64,000 bases of DNA from JAJNBA01 sp963842295. GTDB lineage: Bacteria > Actinomycetota > UBA4738 > HRBIN12. This document shows positions 1 through 7,059 of the stretch, piece after piece. Every line of letters starts with the position of its first letter. Position 1 is the first letter of the stretch. The notes below the pieces were generated by a model. It did not search any database. It was not told the DNA's origin and saw only the letters and a list, made by a program, of their open reading frames with translations. Location of the stretch: positions 124,001 to 188,000 of the forward strand of contig CAWJFY010000005.1 in NCBI GenBank assembly GCA_963842295.1, written 5' to 3'. A program made the translations under genes and the position numbers.

Positions 1-1113
1 GAACGGGCCGGAGCCCACGGGCGTCGTGATGAATCCGTTGATGGCGTCGCCGGCGGGATTCGTCCACGAGAGCCAGCGACTCCGGGTCCCAGGAGGAGGG
101 GGATCGATCGGTAACCGGAGGACGGAGCCCCAACCTGCCTGTCGAACGGATGGAGGTTCGACGCTCGAATCTCCCCGGAACCACAGCTCGCCCTCGGGAC
201 GGAAGCCCGCCTCGTGGATCGTCCCCTCGAGGACGGCTGCTTCCTCGAAGGATCCCGAACTCGGATCCACCGTGAGGAGACGATTGACGCCTTCGCCCGG
301 GTCGTTGTGCGCGAGGATGCGACCGCCGTCGGGCGTCCACCCCTGTGGGATCACCGGGCCTGCGACGTCTTCCATCGCCAGGTCGACCCGCTCCCGCCTG
401 CCCAGGTCCCACACGGCCGGGCGTTCGATGCCCGTCCGCTCCTGCGTGAGGAGGAGCCGCCGAGCTCCCGGCGCGGGCGACCAGGCCACCGCCTCCATCC
501 GCAGCTCGGGGTCGACCTGGTCGCCCGCGGTCTCGCCGGACCGGCTGTCCAGAACCCTCAGCGCCTGCCGGTCGATGTCTCCGTGCTCCGAGTGGTGGAT
601 GCAGACCAAAGCGCCGTCGGGGGAGAGCCCGCCGCCTCCCTGTGGCCATTCGCTCCCAACCCCGGCGGGCTTCGGGTTCCGGTAGAGCTCGCGCGGGGGC
701 TCATCCCCGACCGAGACGAACACCCGGTAGTCCTCGTCGGTGGCGAAGCCGGCGGCCATGCCCCCCTCGATCAGGGAGAGGCCCATCGTCCACTCGTCGT
801 GGAAGCCTCGGAAGAGCGGTCGCGCATCGCCACCCTCGAAGGGCGACACCATCCAGCGCCCTCGTTCGTTCCCCACCTCGTCGTACCACCACACGACGCC
901 CGACCCGTCGGGGACGATGTGCGCCTCCTCTGCACCAACGCCGCCGTGCGAGACGCGCCGCCGATCATCCGAACGTAGGTTCCAGGCCCAGGCCTGCGTG
1001 CTGCCGTCCTCGGTCGTCACGGCCGCGAGGTGGTCCGGCGACGCCGACGCCCAGGCCACCTGCTCGATCGTCGGATGGGTGAATCGAAGGGTCCAGCTGG
1101 GCCGCGAGCTCAT
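1..1113 (-). CDS. S9 family (prolyl oligopeptidase-type) peptidase, N-terminal part only
   Basis: The frame is open from an ATG at 1113 to the window edge (371 codons), so the C-terminal part of the protein lies outside. The visible part is a beta-propeller-like region with repeated blades of the WSP/SPDG type (for example LSPDGALVCIHH and WTPDGGRILAHND), as in the N-terminal propeller of S9 serine peptidases and acylaminoacyl peptidases. The catalytic Ser/Asp/His cannot be checked here. It points away from groEL. Upstream of the ATG are a GGAGG 16 nt away and a TATCCT hexamer 8 nt away, so it may be translated from a very short leader. A complete S9 relative lies at 7056-8999. Family assignment is good; substrate is unknown. 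Confidence 0.75.
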   Translation of the reverse strand, partial: MSSRPSWTLRFTHPTIEQVAWASASPDHLAAVTTEDGSTQAWAWNLRSDDRRRVSHGGVGAEEAHIVPDGSGVVWWYDEVGNERGRWMVSPFEGGDARPLFRGFHDEWTMGLSLIEGGMAAGFATDEDYRVFVSVGDEPPRELYRNPKPAGVGSEWPQGGGGLSPDGALVCIHHSEHGDIDRQALRVLDSRSGETAGDQVDPELRMEAVAWSPAPGARRLLLTQERTGIERPAVWDLGRRERVDLAMEDVAGPVIPQGWTPDGGRILAHNDPGEGVNRLLTVDPSSGSFEEAAVLEGTIHEAGFRPEGELWFRGDSSVEPPSVRQAGWGSVLRLPIDPPPPGTRSRWLSWTNPAGDAINGFITTPVGSGPF

Positions 1114-1175
1114 GCGCGCAGAGGATATGCCTCCGAGGGGGCCGGCGCCGCGCCCACGGAAAGGGGTCGATCCGT

Positions 1176-1205
1176 TTGCCACTCGTGTGATGACGCCCCT
1201 AGAAT
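1176..1205 (+). promoter_or_regulatory. Sigma-70-type promoter of groEL
   Basis: A TTGCCA (-35) and a TAGAAT (-10) are separated by 18 nt. The -10 ends three bases before the CIRCE inverted repeat, so a bound repressor would cover the start of transcription. This is the usual layout of HrcA-controlled chaperonin promoters. Confidence 0.65.
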
Positions 1206-1207
1206 CC

Positions 1208-1234
1208 TTAGCACTCGGGTCTCCCGAGTGCTAG
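1208..1234 (+). promoter_or_regulatory. CIRCE operator (HrcA binding site) upstream of groEL
   Basis: TTAGCACTC, nine bases, then GAGTGCTAG. This is the CIRCE consensus TTAGCACTC-N9-GAGTGCTAA with one mismatch at the last base. It lies just downstream of the -10 and 68 nt before the groEL ATG. It predicts heat-inducible expression through HrcA, whose gene is not in this window. Confidence 0.92.
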
Positions 1235-1302
1235 CAGTCGGAAGGCCAGCCTGTGAAGGCGGCGGCCGGCTCCACACAACCCGAGAAGGAGGTCACGAGC
1301 GG

Positions 1303-2925
1303 ATGGCTCCCAAACTCATCAGCTTCGACGAGGACGCGCGGCGCGCACTCGAGCGGGGCATGGACCAGTTGGCGAACGCCGTGAAGATCACGCTCGGCCC
1401 GAAGGGCCGCAACGTCGTCCTGGAGAAGAAGTGGGGTGCGCCCACGATCACCAACGACGGCGTGTCGATCGCCAAGGAGATCGAGCTCGAGGATCCGTTG
1501 GAGAAGGTCGGCGCCGAGCTCGTCAAGGAGGTCGCCAAGAAGACCGACGACGTGGCCGGCGACGGCACCACGACCGCGACGGTCCTCGCGCAGTCGATCG
1601 TCAAGGAAGGGCTGCGCAACGTGGCGGCAGGAGCCAACCCGATGTCGATCAAGCGCGGCATCGAGAAGGCGGTTGAGCTGGCCGTCGAGGCCATCAAGAA
1701 CTCCGCGAAGGAGGTCGACTCGAAGGACGACATCGCCCACGTCGGTGCGATCTCCGCGGCCGACCCCGAGATCGGCGAGAAGATCGCCGAGGCGGTCGAC
1801 AAGGTCGGGAAGGACGGCGTCATCACCGTCGAGGAGTCCAACACCTTCGGCATGGAGCTCGAGTTCACCGAAGGGATGCGCTTCGACAAGGGCTACATCT
1901 CGCCGTACTTCATCACCGATCCCGAGCGGATGGAGGCGGTGCTCGAAGAGCCCTACATCCTGATCGCCAACTCGAAGATCTCGGCCGTGAAGGACCTGCT
2001 TCCGCTGCTCGAGAAGGTCATGCAGACCGGCAAGCCGATCGTCGTGCTCGCGGAGGACGTGGAGGGTGAGGCCCTCGCCACCCTCGTGGTCAACAAGATC
2101 CGGGGGACGTTCAAGTCGGCAGCCGTCAAGGCCCCCGGTTTCGGTGACCGCCGTAAGGCGATGCTCCAAGACATCGCGATCCTCGCCGGAGGCCAGGTGA
2201 TCTCCGAGGAGGTCGGACTGAAGCTCGAGAACGTCACGCTCGATCTGCTGGGGCAGGCGCGGAAGGTCGTCGTCACGAAGGACGAGACGACGATCGTCGA
2301 AGGCGCCGGCAAGGACGAGGACATCAAGGGCCGGATCAACCAGATCAAGTCCGAGATCGAGAAGACGGACTCCGACTACGACCGCGAGAAGCTGCAGGAG
2401 CGGCTGGCGAAGCTCTCCGGCGGCGTCGCGGTGATCAAGGTCGGTGCCGCCACCGAGGTCGAGCTCAAGGAGAAGAAGCACCGCATCGAGGACGCGGTGC
2501 AATCGACCAAGGCTGCGGTGGAGGAGGGCATCGTCGCCGGAGGCGGCGTGGCGCTCCTCAACGCCCAGGGTGCACTGGACAAGGTCGATCTCGAAGGTGA
2601 CGAGCTCACCGGCGCAACCATCGTCCGGCGCGCCCTCGAGGAGCCCGTGAAGCAGATCGCCCACAACGCCGGCCTCGAGGGCGGCGTCGTGGTCGAGAAG
2701 CTGCGCTCGATGGATCCCGGCCTGGGCCTGAACGCCGCCACCGGCGAGTACGGCGACATGTTCAAGTTCGGCGTCGTCGATCCTGCGAAGGTGACTCGCT
2801 CGGCTCTGCAGAACGCCGCCAGCATCGCGGCGCTGTTCCTGACCACGGAGGCCGTGGTGGCCGAGAAGCCCGAGAAGGAGAAAGCCGCCCCCGCCATGCC
2901 CGGCGGCGGCGACATGGACTTCTAG
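1303..2925 (+). CDS. groEL: Chaperonin GroEL (Hsp60), stand-alone copy
   Basis: A 540-residue type I chaperonin, normal length for GroEL. The start is set by a strong AAGGAGGT 9 nt before the ATG; the open frame upstream is not expected to be coding. The nucleotide-binding GDGTTTATVLA block places Asp87 at the canonical position, the C-terminal IKVGAATEVE and RIEDA segments are present, and the tail is GGGDMDF rather than a His-rich tail. No groES precedes it, as in the second groEL of many Actinobacteria. A GroES-like gene lies about 3 kb downstream at 5757-6155. It is controlled by the CIRCE element and promoter just upstream and followed by a strong hairpin. Confidence 0.98.
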   Translation: MAPKLISFDEDARRALERGMDQLANAVKITLGPKGRNVVLEKKWGAPTITNDGVSIAKEIELEDPLEKVGAELVKEVAKKTDDVAGDGTTTATVLAQSIVKEGLRNVAAGANPMSIKRGIEKAVELAVEAIKNSAKEVDSKDDIAHVGAISAADPEIGEKIAEAVDKVGKDGVITVEESNTFGMELEFTEGMRFDKGYISPYFITDPERMEAVLEEPYILIANSKISAVKDLLPLLEKVMQTGKPIVVLAEDVEGEALATLVVNKIRGTFKSAAVKAPGFGDRRKAMLQDIAILAGGQVISEEVGLKLENVTLDLLGQARKVVVTKDETTIVEGAGKDEDIKGRINQIKSEIEKTDSDYDREKLQERLAKLSGGVAVIKVGAATEVELKEKKHRIEDAVQSTKAAVEEGIVAGGGVALLNAQGALDKVDLEGDELTGATIVRRALEEPVKQIAHNAGLEGGVVVEKLRSMDPGLGLNAATGEYGDMFKFGVVDPAKVTRSALQNAASIAALFLTTEAVVAEKPEKEKAAPAMPGGGDMDF

Positions 2926-2948
2926 CCTTCGGGCATCTGATAGGTCCA

Positions 2949-2983
2949 GAGGGGCCGGCGCGCCGCAGGCGCGCCGGCCCCTC
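2949..2983. terminator. Strong GC hairpin downstream of groEL
   Basis: A perfect 16-bp stem (left arm 2949-2964, right arm 2968-2983) with a GCA loop starts 23 nt after the groEL stop. There is no T tract after it, which is common in GC-rich Actinobacteria. It probably ends or stabilises the groEL transcript. Confidence 0.8.
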
Positions 2984-3014
2984 GCATCTCCTGCAACCGT
3001 TACCGTTACCGCCT

Positions 3015-3410
3015 GTGACGGCCGAGGTCAGGATCCCGATCCGTTGGCGAGACGTGGACGCGTACGGCCACGTCAACAACGCGGTCTTCCTGAACTACCT
3101 GGAGGAGGCGCGCGATCGTCTGGTCGAGAACCTCTTCGGCGAGCACGCATGGGACTTCGTGATCGCGCGCGTCGCGATCGACTACCGGAGCGAGCTGAAG
3201 CAGAAGGACCGGGAGGTGACGGCGAGCTGCCGTGTGACGGGGTTCGGATCCTCGAGCGTCCGGACCGCGGAGCGCGTGCTCGCCGCGGATGGGAGGCTTT
3301 CCGCTGAGGCGGAATCCGTGATCGTGGCGAGGGACCCCGAGACCGGACGGAGTCGCCCGCTCACGGATGAAGAGAGGACGGTCTTGCAGGGGGCGATCGA
3401 GGCCGGCTAA
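3015..3410 (+). CDS. Acyl-CoA thioesterase, 4HBT/YbgC-like hotdog fold
   Basis: 131 residues, normal for a single hotdog domain. The N-terminal WRDVDAYGHVNNAVFLNYLE carries the Asp and the HVNN motif that form the active site of the 4-hydroxybenzoyl-CoA thioesterase/YbgC group, which hydrolyses acyl-CoA thioesters in the cytoplasm. It starts at GTG; a TACCGT hexamer ends 8 nt upstream, so a leaderless or near-leaderless transcript is possible. Its last four bases overlap the end of the convergent NlpC/P60 gene. The substrate cannot be told from the sequence. Confidence 0.85.
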   Translation: MTAEVRIPIRWRDVDAYGHVNNAVFLNYLEEARDRLVENLFGEHAWDFVIARVAIDYRSELKQKDREVTASCRVTGFGSSSVRTAERVLAADGRLSAEAESVIVARDPETGRSRPLTDEERTVLQGAIEAG

Positions 3411-4756
3411 GGCTTTGGCTTCGGGGTCGGGAGAACGCGCCGGCCGTGAACGAAGTGCTGCCGATACCAGCCGGTCTCCACCCACATCAGCGTCACGCCG
3501 CCGACGCTGCTCGAGGAATCGAGTGCCCATCCGTTGCCGACGAAGACGTCGACGTGATCCACGGTGCCGTTGCTGTCGCCGTCGTAGAACATCAGGTCCC
3601 CGGGTTTCAGGTCGACGTACTTGATCCTCGTCTTGGTCACCCTCGACATCTCCGACGAAGTTCGCTGCGGGAGGGGCCAGCCCTCGTGAGGACGGGGCGG
3701 CGAGATCTCCCAGTAGACGCCATCATCGGCTCGGAGCACCCACCATGAGAGGCCCGAGCAGTCGAACCCCGGACCGGGCTGGCCCCCGAAGGCGGCGGGG
3801 GGCGTGGACTCGAACCCCCACTCGCCCGCCCAGATGTACGGGTAGCCGACGTAGCGGACTCCCCAGTCGACGATCGATCGGCGGGCGGCGCCCATCTTCG
3901 GCAGGACCATCCCGGCGTACTGAGCCTCAAGGTAGGGCACGACCCAGGCCTCGAGTGTGGTCGCACGGTAGAGGGACCATGCGACCTGCTTGCGTCGGAG
4001 CCTCGTTTTCGGCGTCACGTCCTGGGACTCGTCGACCTTGTTGTTGAAGCGGAGCCCGAGCCTCAGCGCCAGCAGGTTGACGCCGAAGAACCTGGGCGTA
4101 TGGAACCGGTAGCCATCGGCCGTCGCCAGCCTCCCGAGGGCGGAGGCGGTCGATCTCAGACCGAGCGCCCGGACGAGGGAGCCATGGACGCCTCGTGCCG
4201 TCACCGCGTCATTCGGGTCGAAGTTGCGGGCGGCTCCGCGAGCCATCCAGCCTTGCTGGACCGCGATCGCTGCCCACCGATGGAACGGATCGGCCGCGGC
4301 CAGATCGGAGAAGGTCATGGGATCCGGTTCTACATCCGGTGCGAACGCTCGAACAAGCGCGCGTGCCCAGAACTTGCGCGTCTGGAACTTGTCCGGCTTG
4401 AATCGCCAGTTGCCGTTGGGATCCGGCCCGACGTCGCGCATCCAGTTGTTGGTGCGGGCGACGTGATTGATCGCGGCCTTCGCCCACATGTCGTCCGGTT
4501 CCAGGTCGCTCCAGGGCGGCGATGGGGCTCGGAGACGCTCGGCGCGGGACGGCACTGCCGGGAACGGAGCCGGGCCGCTGCCGTGTTCTCCGTCTGTCCA
4601 CGAAGGCGGCGTCGCCTGTGCCGAGCCGGCCCCAAGTGCCTGCACGAGCGTCACAACCAGGGTCACCACGACGACCTGTGTCAGGCGACGGCGAAGCCCA
4701 TGTCCCCTCTTGGCCATGACTTCAACGTCGGCCCTCCGCGCGCGGAACTTAAGCAC
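3407..4756 (-). CDS. Secreted NlpC/P60 cell-wall hydrolase with SLH-like repeats
   Basis: Up to 449 residues. A basic N-terminus followed by a hydrophobic stretch (QVVVVTLVVTLVQALGAG) and AQA looks like a signal peptide. The middle contains SLH-like segments (FSDLAAADPFHRWAAIAVQQ and the following WM..GAA), and the C-terminal third is an NlpC/P60 domain with the catalytic Cys at about residue 333 (FDCSGLSWW) and the His in VDHVDVFVG. Expected role is cleavage of peptidoglycan stem peptides outside the membrane. The GTG at 4756 is preceded by TAGCCT and 7 nt, which favours this start as leaderless; an internal ATG at 4714 (MAKRGHG) is the alternative. It runs convergent to the thioesterase with a 4-nt overlap. 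Confidence 0.85.
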   Translation of the reverse strand: MLKFRARRADVEVMAKRGHGLRRRLTQVVVVTLVVTLVQALGAGSAQATPPSWTDGEHGSGPAPFPAVPSRAERLRAPSPPWSDLEPDDMWAKAAINHVARTNNWMRDVGPDPNGNWRFKPDKFQTRKFWARALVRAFAPDVEPDPMTFSDLAAADPFHRWAAIAVQQGWMARGAARNFDPNDAVTARGVHGSLVRALGLRSTASALGRLATADGYRFHTPRFFGVNLLALRLGLRFNNKVDESQDVTPKTRLRRKQVAWSLYRATTLEAWVVPYLEAQYAGMVLPKMGAARRSIVDWGVRYVGYPYIWAGEWGFESTPPAAFGGQPGPGFDCSGLSWWVLRADDGVYWEISPPRPHEGWPLPQRTSSEMSRVTKTRIKYVDLKPGDLMFYDGDSNGTVDHVDVFVGNGWALDSSSSVGGVTLMWVETGWYRQHFVHGRRVLPTPKPKP

Positions 4757-4763
4757 CGGGGTG

Positions 4764-4769
4764 AGGCTA
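4764..4769 (-). promoter_or_regulatory. Putative leaderless -10 (TAGCCT) of the NlpC/P60 gene
   Basis: TAGCCT on the minus strand ends 7 nt before the GTG at 4756. This is the spacing of a -10 element whose transcript starts at the start codon. Confidence 0.45.
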
Positions 4770-5270
4770 GTCCTTGGGGCCCTCCCCGCGCACTTCGTGC
4801 ACCTTCGTGAGCGCTTCTCGGAGATCCTTCAGCCAGTCCTCTTGGCGCTCGGCCACCAGCCGGACGCACCACGCGAGGGCGTGGCTCCGACTCCGCGCGA
4901 CCCCCGCTTCGATCAGCGTGTCCAGCACGCGCCGCTCGTCCATGCGGAGCCGGGTCATCGCCGGGACCGACAGGGTCGTGAACGCGGCCGTGACGTCGCC
5001 GCATGAGGCTCCCCAGCTGACCTTACGGCCGAACCGCCGCTGGGCCTCATCGGCGATGCGCATGCGCTTCCCGCGCGTGTCCTCGCGGAAGCCCGAGACC
5101 CGCGCGGCCAACGCTGCCTCTCGGGCCTCGGGGCCGGCATCGGCGGGGAGCTCGGGCTCGGAGAGGGTCCCGGTCACCATGATCTCCTCACGATCGGCGC
5201 TCACCGCGGGCGCTCCCACGAACCACTCCGCCGGGATCCGACCCGCGAACCATCCGCTCAACTCTTCCAT
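4767..5270 (-). CDS. Conserved actinobacterial protein of unknown function
   Basis: 167 residues, acidic to neutral, no signal peptide or membrane segment. The second half (FTTLSVPAMTRLRMDERRVL then TLIEAGVARSRSHALAWCVR) resembles a ribbon-helix-helix-like segment often seen in uncharacterised actinobacterial proteins of similar length. The N-terminal EEIMVTGTLSEPELP stretch looks like beta strands. The final LKDLREALTKVHEVR is helical. It ends 11 nt before the NlpC/P60 start, so the two could be co-transcribed. No function can be assigned. Confidence 0.75.
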   Translation of the reverse strand: MEELSGWFAGRIPAEWFVGAPAVSADREEIMVTGTLSEPELPADAGPEAREAALAARVSGFREDTRGKRMRIADEAQRRFGRKVSWGASCGDVTAAFTTLSVPAMTRLRMDERRVLDTLIEAGVARSRSHALAWCVRLVAERQEDWLKDLREALTKVHEVRGEGPKD

Positions 5271-5343
5271 CGGGACTCCTTCGACTCGAGTGGAATTGAG
5301 ATTACATCATTACTCCAAGGACGTCGATGACGCTGAGCGCCTG

Positions 5344-5349
5344 TACCGT
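5344..5349 (+). promoter_or_regulatory. Putative leaderless -10 (TACCGT) of the YjbQ gene
   Basis: TACCGT ends 6 nt before the GTG at 5356, the spacing expected for a transcript beginning at the start codon. No Shine-Dalgarno sequence is present. Confidence 0.45.
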
Positions 5350-5355
5350 CGGCAC

Positions 5356-5760
5356 GTGAAGTCAACCGAGTTCGAGGTCGATACGAGCGGTCGCCGAGTG
5401 GTGGATCTGACGGAGGGCGTCCGGTCGTTCGTGGCGGAAGCGGGGACCGATGGCTTGGTGCACGTGTTCCTTCCCCACGCCACCGCAGGTCTGGCGTTGA
5501 TGGAGACCGGGAGCGGATCCGAGGAGGACCTCATCGAGGCATTGGATCGTCTGCTCCCGCGAGACGACCGCTACGCCCACAGGCACGGCTCCGTGGGCCA
5601 CGGCGGGGACCACCTCCTGCCCGTGTTCGTGGCACCCTCGCTCACGCTTCCCGTCAGCGATGGGCGGCTCGTGCTGGGGACGTGGCAGTCGGTGGTCCTG
5701 ATCGATCCGAACCGCGAGAACGATGTCCGGCGGGTGCGCCTGAGCTTCCTGCCCGGCTAG
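5356..5760 (+). CDS. YjbQ/UPF0047 family protein (secondary thiamine-phosphate synthase type)
   Basis: 134 residues, the usual size for this single-domain family. The metal-site region is visible as HVFLPHATAGLALME, then HGSVGHGGDHLLPVF, and the C-terminal LGTWQSVVLIDPN is typical. Members have weak thiamine-phosphate synthase activity in vitro and their physiological role is unsettled. The GTG start is chosen because it begins the family domain and follows a leaderless-type -10. The upstream open frame overlaps the opposite-strand gene and is not expected to be coding. The end overlaps the end of the GroES-like gene by 4 nt. Confidence 0.85.
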   Translation: MKSTEFEVDTSGRRVVDLTEGVRSFVAEAGTDGLVHVFLPHATAGLALMETGSGSEEDLIEALDRLLPRDDRYAHRHGSVGHGGDHLLPVFVAPSLTLPVSDGRLVLGTWQSVVLIDPNRENDVRRVRLSFLPG

Positions 5761-6155
5761 AGGTACTGGCCAGGCGTCCGGTCGGCGCGTGAGCTGGCGG
5801 CCGGAGGCGACGTCACCGCCTGCACGTCACGCTCCCGGAGCAGGATCAGCTCCTTCCCCTCCAGCTCCACCTCCAAGCCGGAGGACGGGAGGAACAGCAC
5901 CCGATCTCCTTGCTTGGCAACCCGCACGTCCGGACCGACCAATTGCACGTCGGCCCAGGCGAGGCGTTTGGGGGCGGGCGCCGCGGTCGCCGGTATCAGC
6001 AGGCCGCTCGCGGACTTCCGCTCTCCGTTCTCCGGCAGTTGCACCACCAGCCGGTCGCCTGTGAGCCTCATGTCGGCTCCGACGGTCGCCTTCTTGACGC
6101 GAGGACGGCGGGGTTTCGCGGGCTTCGCGTCTCCAGTGGATGGGACACGTGGCAT
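5757..6155 (-). CDS. groES: GroES-like co-chaperonin with N- and C-terminal extensions
   Basis: 132 residues against about 97 for a standard GroES. A basic N-terminal extension (about 28 residues, PRRPRVKKA) precedes the Cpn10 fold: MRLTGDRLVVQLPE, a mobile loop of the form ERKSASGLLIP, the GDRVLFLPSSGLEVELEGKE core, and ILLRERDVQAV. A loose Ser/Arg-rich tail follows. The hydrophobic triplet of the mobile loop that contacts GroEL appears as LLI instead of IVL. It is unlinked to groEL and lacks a CIRCE. It is divergent from the PrmC-like gene with 43 bp between. Fold assignment is good; whether it caps the GroEL encoded at 1303-2925 is inference. Confidence 0.8.
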   Translation of the reverse strand: MPRVPSTGDAKPAKPRRPRVKKATVGADMRLTGDRLVVQLPENGERKSASGLLIPATAAPAPKRLAWADVQLVGPDVRVAKQGDRVLFLPSSGLEVELEGKELILLRERDVQAVTSPPAASSRADRTPGQYL

Positions 6156-6162
6156 GGCCACG

Positions 6163-6168
6163 AGTGTA
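6163..6168 (-). promoter_or_regulatory. Putative leaderless -10 (TACACT) of the GroES-like gene
   Basis: TACACT on the minus strand ends 7 nt before the ATG at 6155. Confidence 0.45.
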
Positions 6169-6198
6169 GCGACCGTCAATGGATAGGATGCTCCGACG

Positions 6199-7059
6199 TT
6201 GAAGGCACGCAAGGTCCTGGACGACGCGGTCAAGGTCCTCAAGGCCTCGCCCGCGATCGACCACTGGCAACGGGGACGGGAGCGGATCGAAGCCGAGGAT
6301 CTGCTGTGGCATGTCTTGGGCGAGGAGCCGGACCCGAAAGACGAAGTGTCGGTCGAGGATCGACGGTCGTTCGATCGGCTCGTCCGGCGGCGCGCGACGG
6401 GCGAGCCGATCCCGTTCATCAAGGGATACTCGGAGTTCCGAGGACTCGAGCTGCTGGTGCGCCCGGGCGTGTTCGTGCCCCGGGACGCCTCGGAGTTCTT
6501 GGCCGAACAGGCGACCAGGCGTCTCCGGAAACGGTCCCGGCCCCTCCACGTGGACCTGGCCACGGGCGCCGGGACGATCGCGCTCGCCGTCGCGAATGAG
6601 GTGCCGCGTGCGACCGTGGTGGGAACAGACCTCTCCGCGGACGCGGTCAAGCTCGCGCGCAAGAACGCCAAGCGCCTGGGATTGCGGGCGCGGTTCGTCA
6701 CGGGAGACCTGTTCGAAGGGCTCCCCAGGGCGCTCGCGGGCACCGTGGACGTCGTCACGTTGCATCCACCGTACGTGCCGTTGCGCGAGCTCAAAGACCT
6801 GCCGGAGGAGATCCGTGAGTGGGAGCCGGAGCACACCTTGACCGACCGCAGCAGGGACGGGCTGGGGCTCATCGGTCGCACGGCCCGTGAGGCGCCCGCG
6901 TGGCTCTCGCGCAACGGCTGGCTCTTGATGGAGGTGAGCCCGGACCGTGTGTCGCACGTGAAGGGGGTGCTCAGACGGGAAGGCTTCCGGGACCTCCGCA
7001 GCACGAAGGGTGGCCCCCTGCCGCTCACCCGGGTGATCGTGGCGAGGCGCCCGGCTTGA
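6199..7059 (+). CDS. HemK/PrmC-like class I SAM methyltransferase with HPPY in place of NPPY
   Basis: 286 residues, the length of PrmC. The N-terminal helical region includes RATGEPIPFIKGYSEFRGLE, close to the PrmC substrate-binding segment, followed by VPRDASEFLAEQA, the SAM motif HVDLATGAGTIALAVANE and a GTDLSADAV acidic loop. Where PrmC has NPPY, the motif that holds the glutamine amide, this protein has LHPPYVPLREL. It may therefore methylate something other than release-factor glutamine. The TTG start is chosen because ATG at 6188 is out of frame. Its TGA overlaps the TTG start of the next peptidase gene, implying coupling. Confidence 0.75.
   Translation: MKARKVLDDAVKVLKASPAIDHWQRGRERIEAEDLLWHVLGEEPDPKDEVSVEDRRSFDRLVRRRATGEPIPFIKGYSEFRGLELLVRPGVFVPRDASEFLAEQATRRLRKRSRPLHVDLATGAGTIALAVANEVPRATVVGTDLSADAVKLARKNAKRLGLRARFVTGDLFEGLPRALAGTVDVVTLHPPYVPLRELKDLPEEIREWEPEHTLTDRSRDGLGLIGRTAREAPAWLSRNGWLLMEVSPDRVSHVKGVLRREGFRDLRSTKGGPLPLTRVIVARRPA

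Noticed and set aside
1231..2664. A long open frame antisense to groEL
   Set aside because: GC-rich codon bias leaves antisense frames open. The translation is low-complexity and Leu/Arg/Asp-rich, and groEL on the other strand is certain.
2997..3010. CCGTTACCGTTACC as a tandem repeat or iteron
   Set aside because: Only two short copies; no flanking origin or recombination features.
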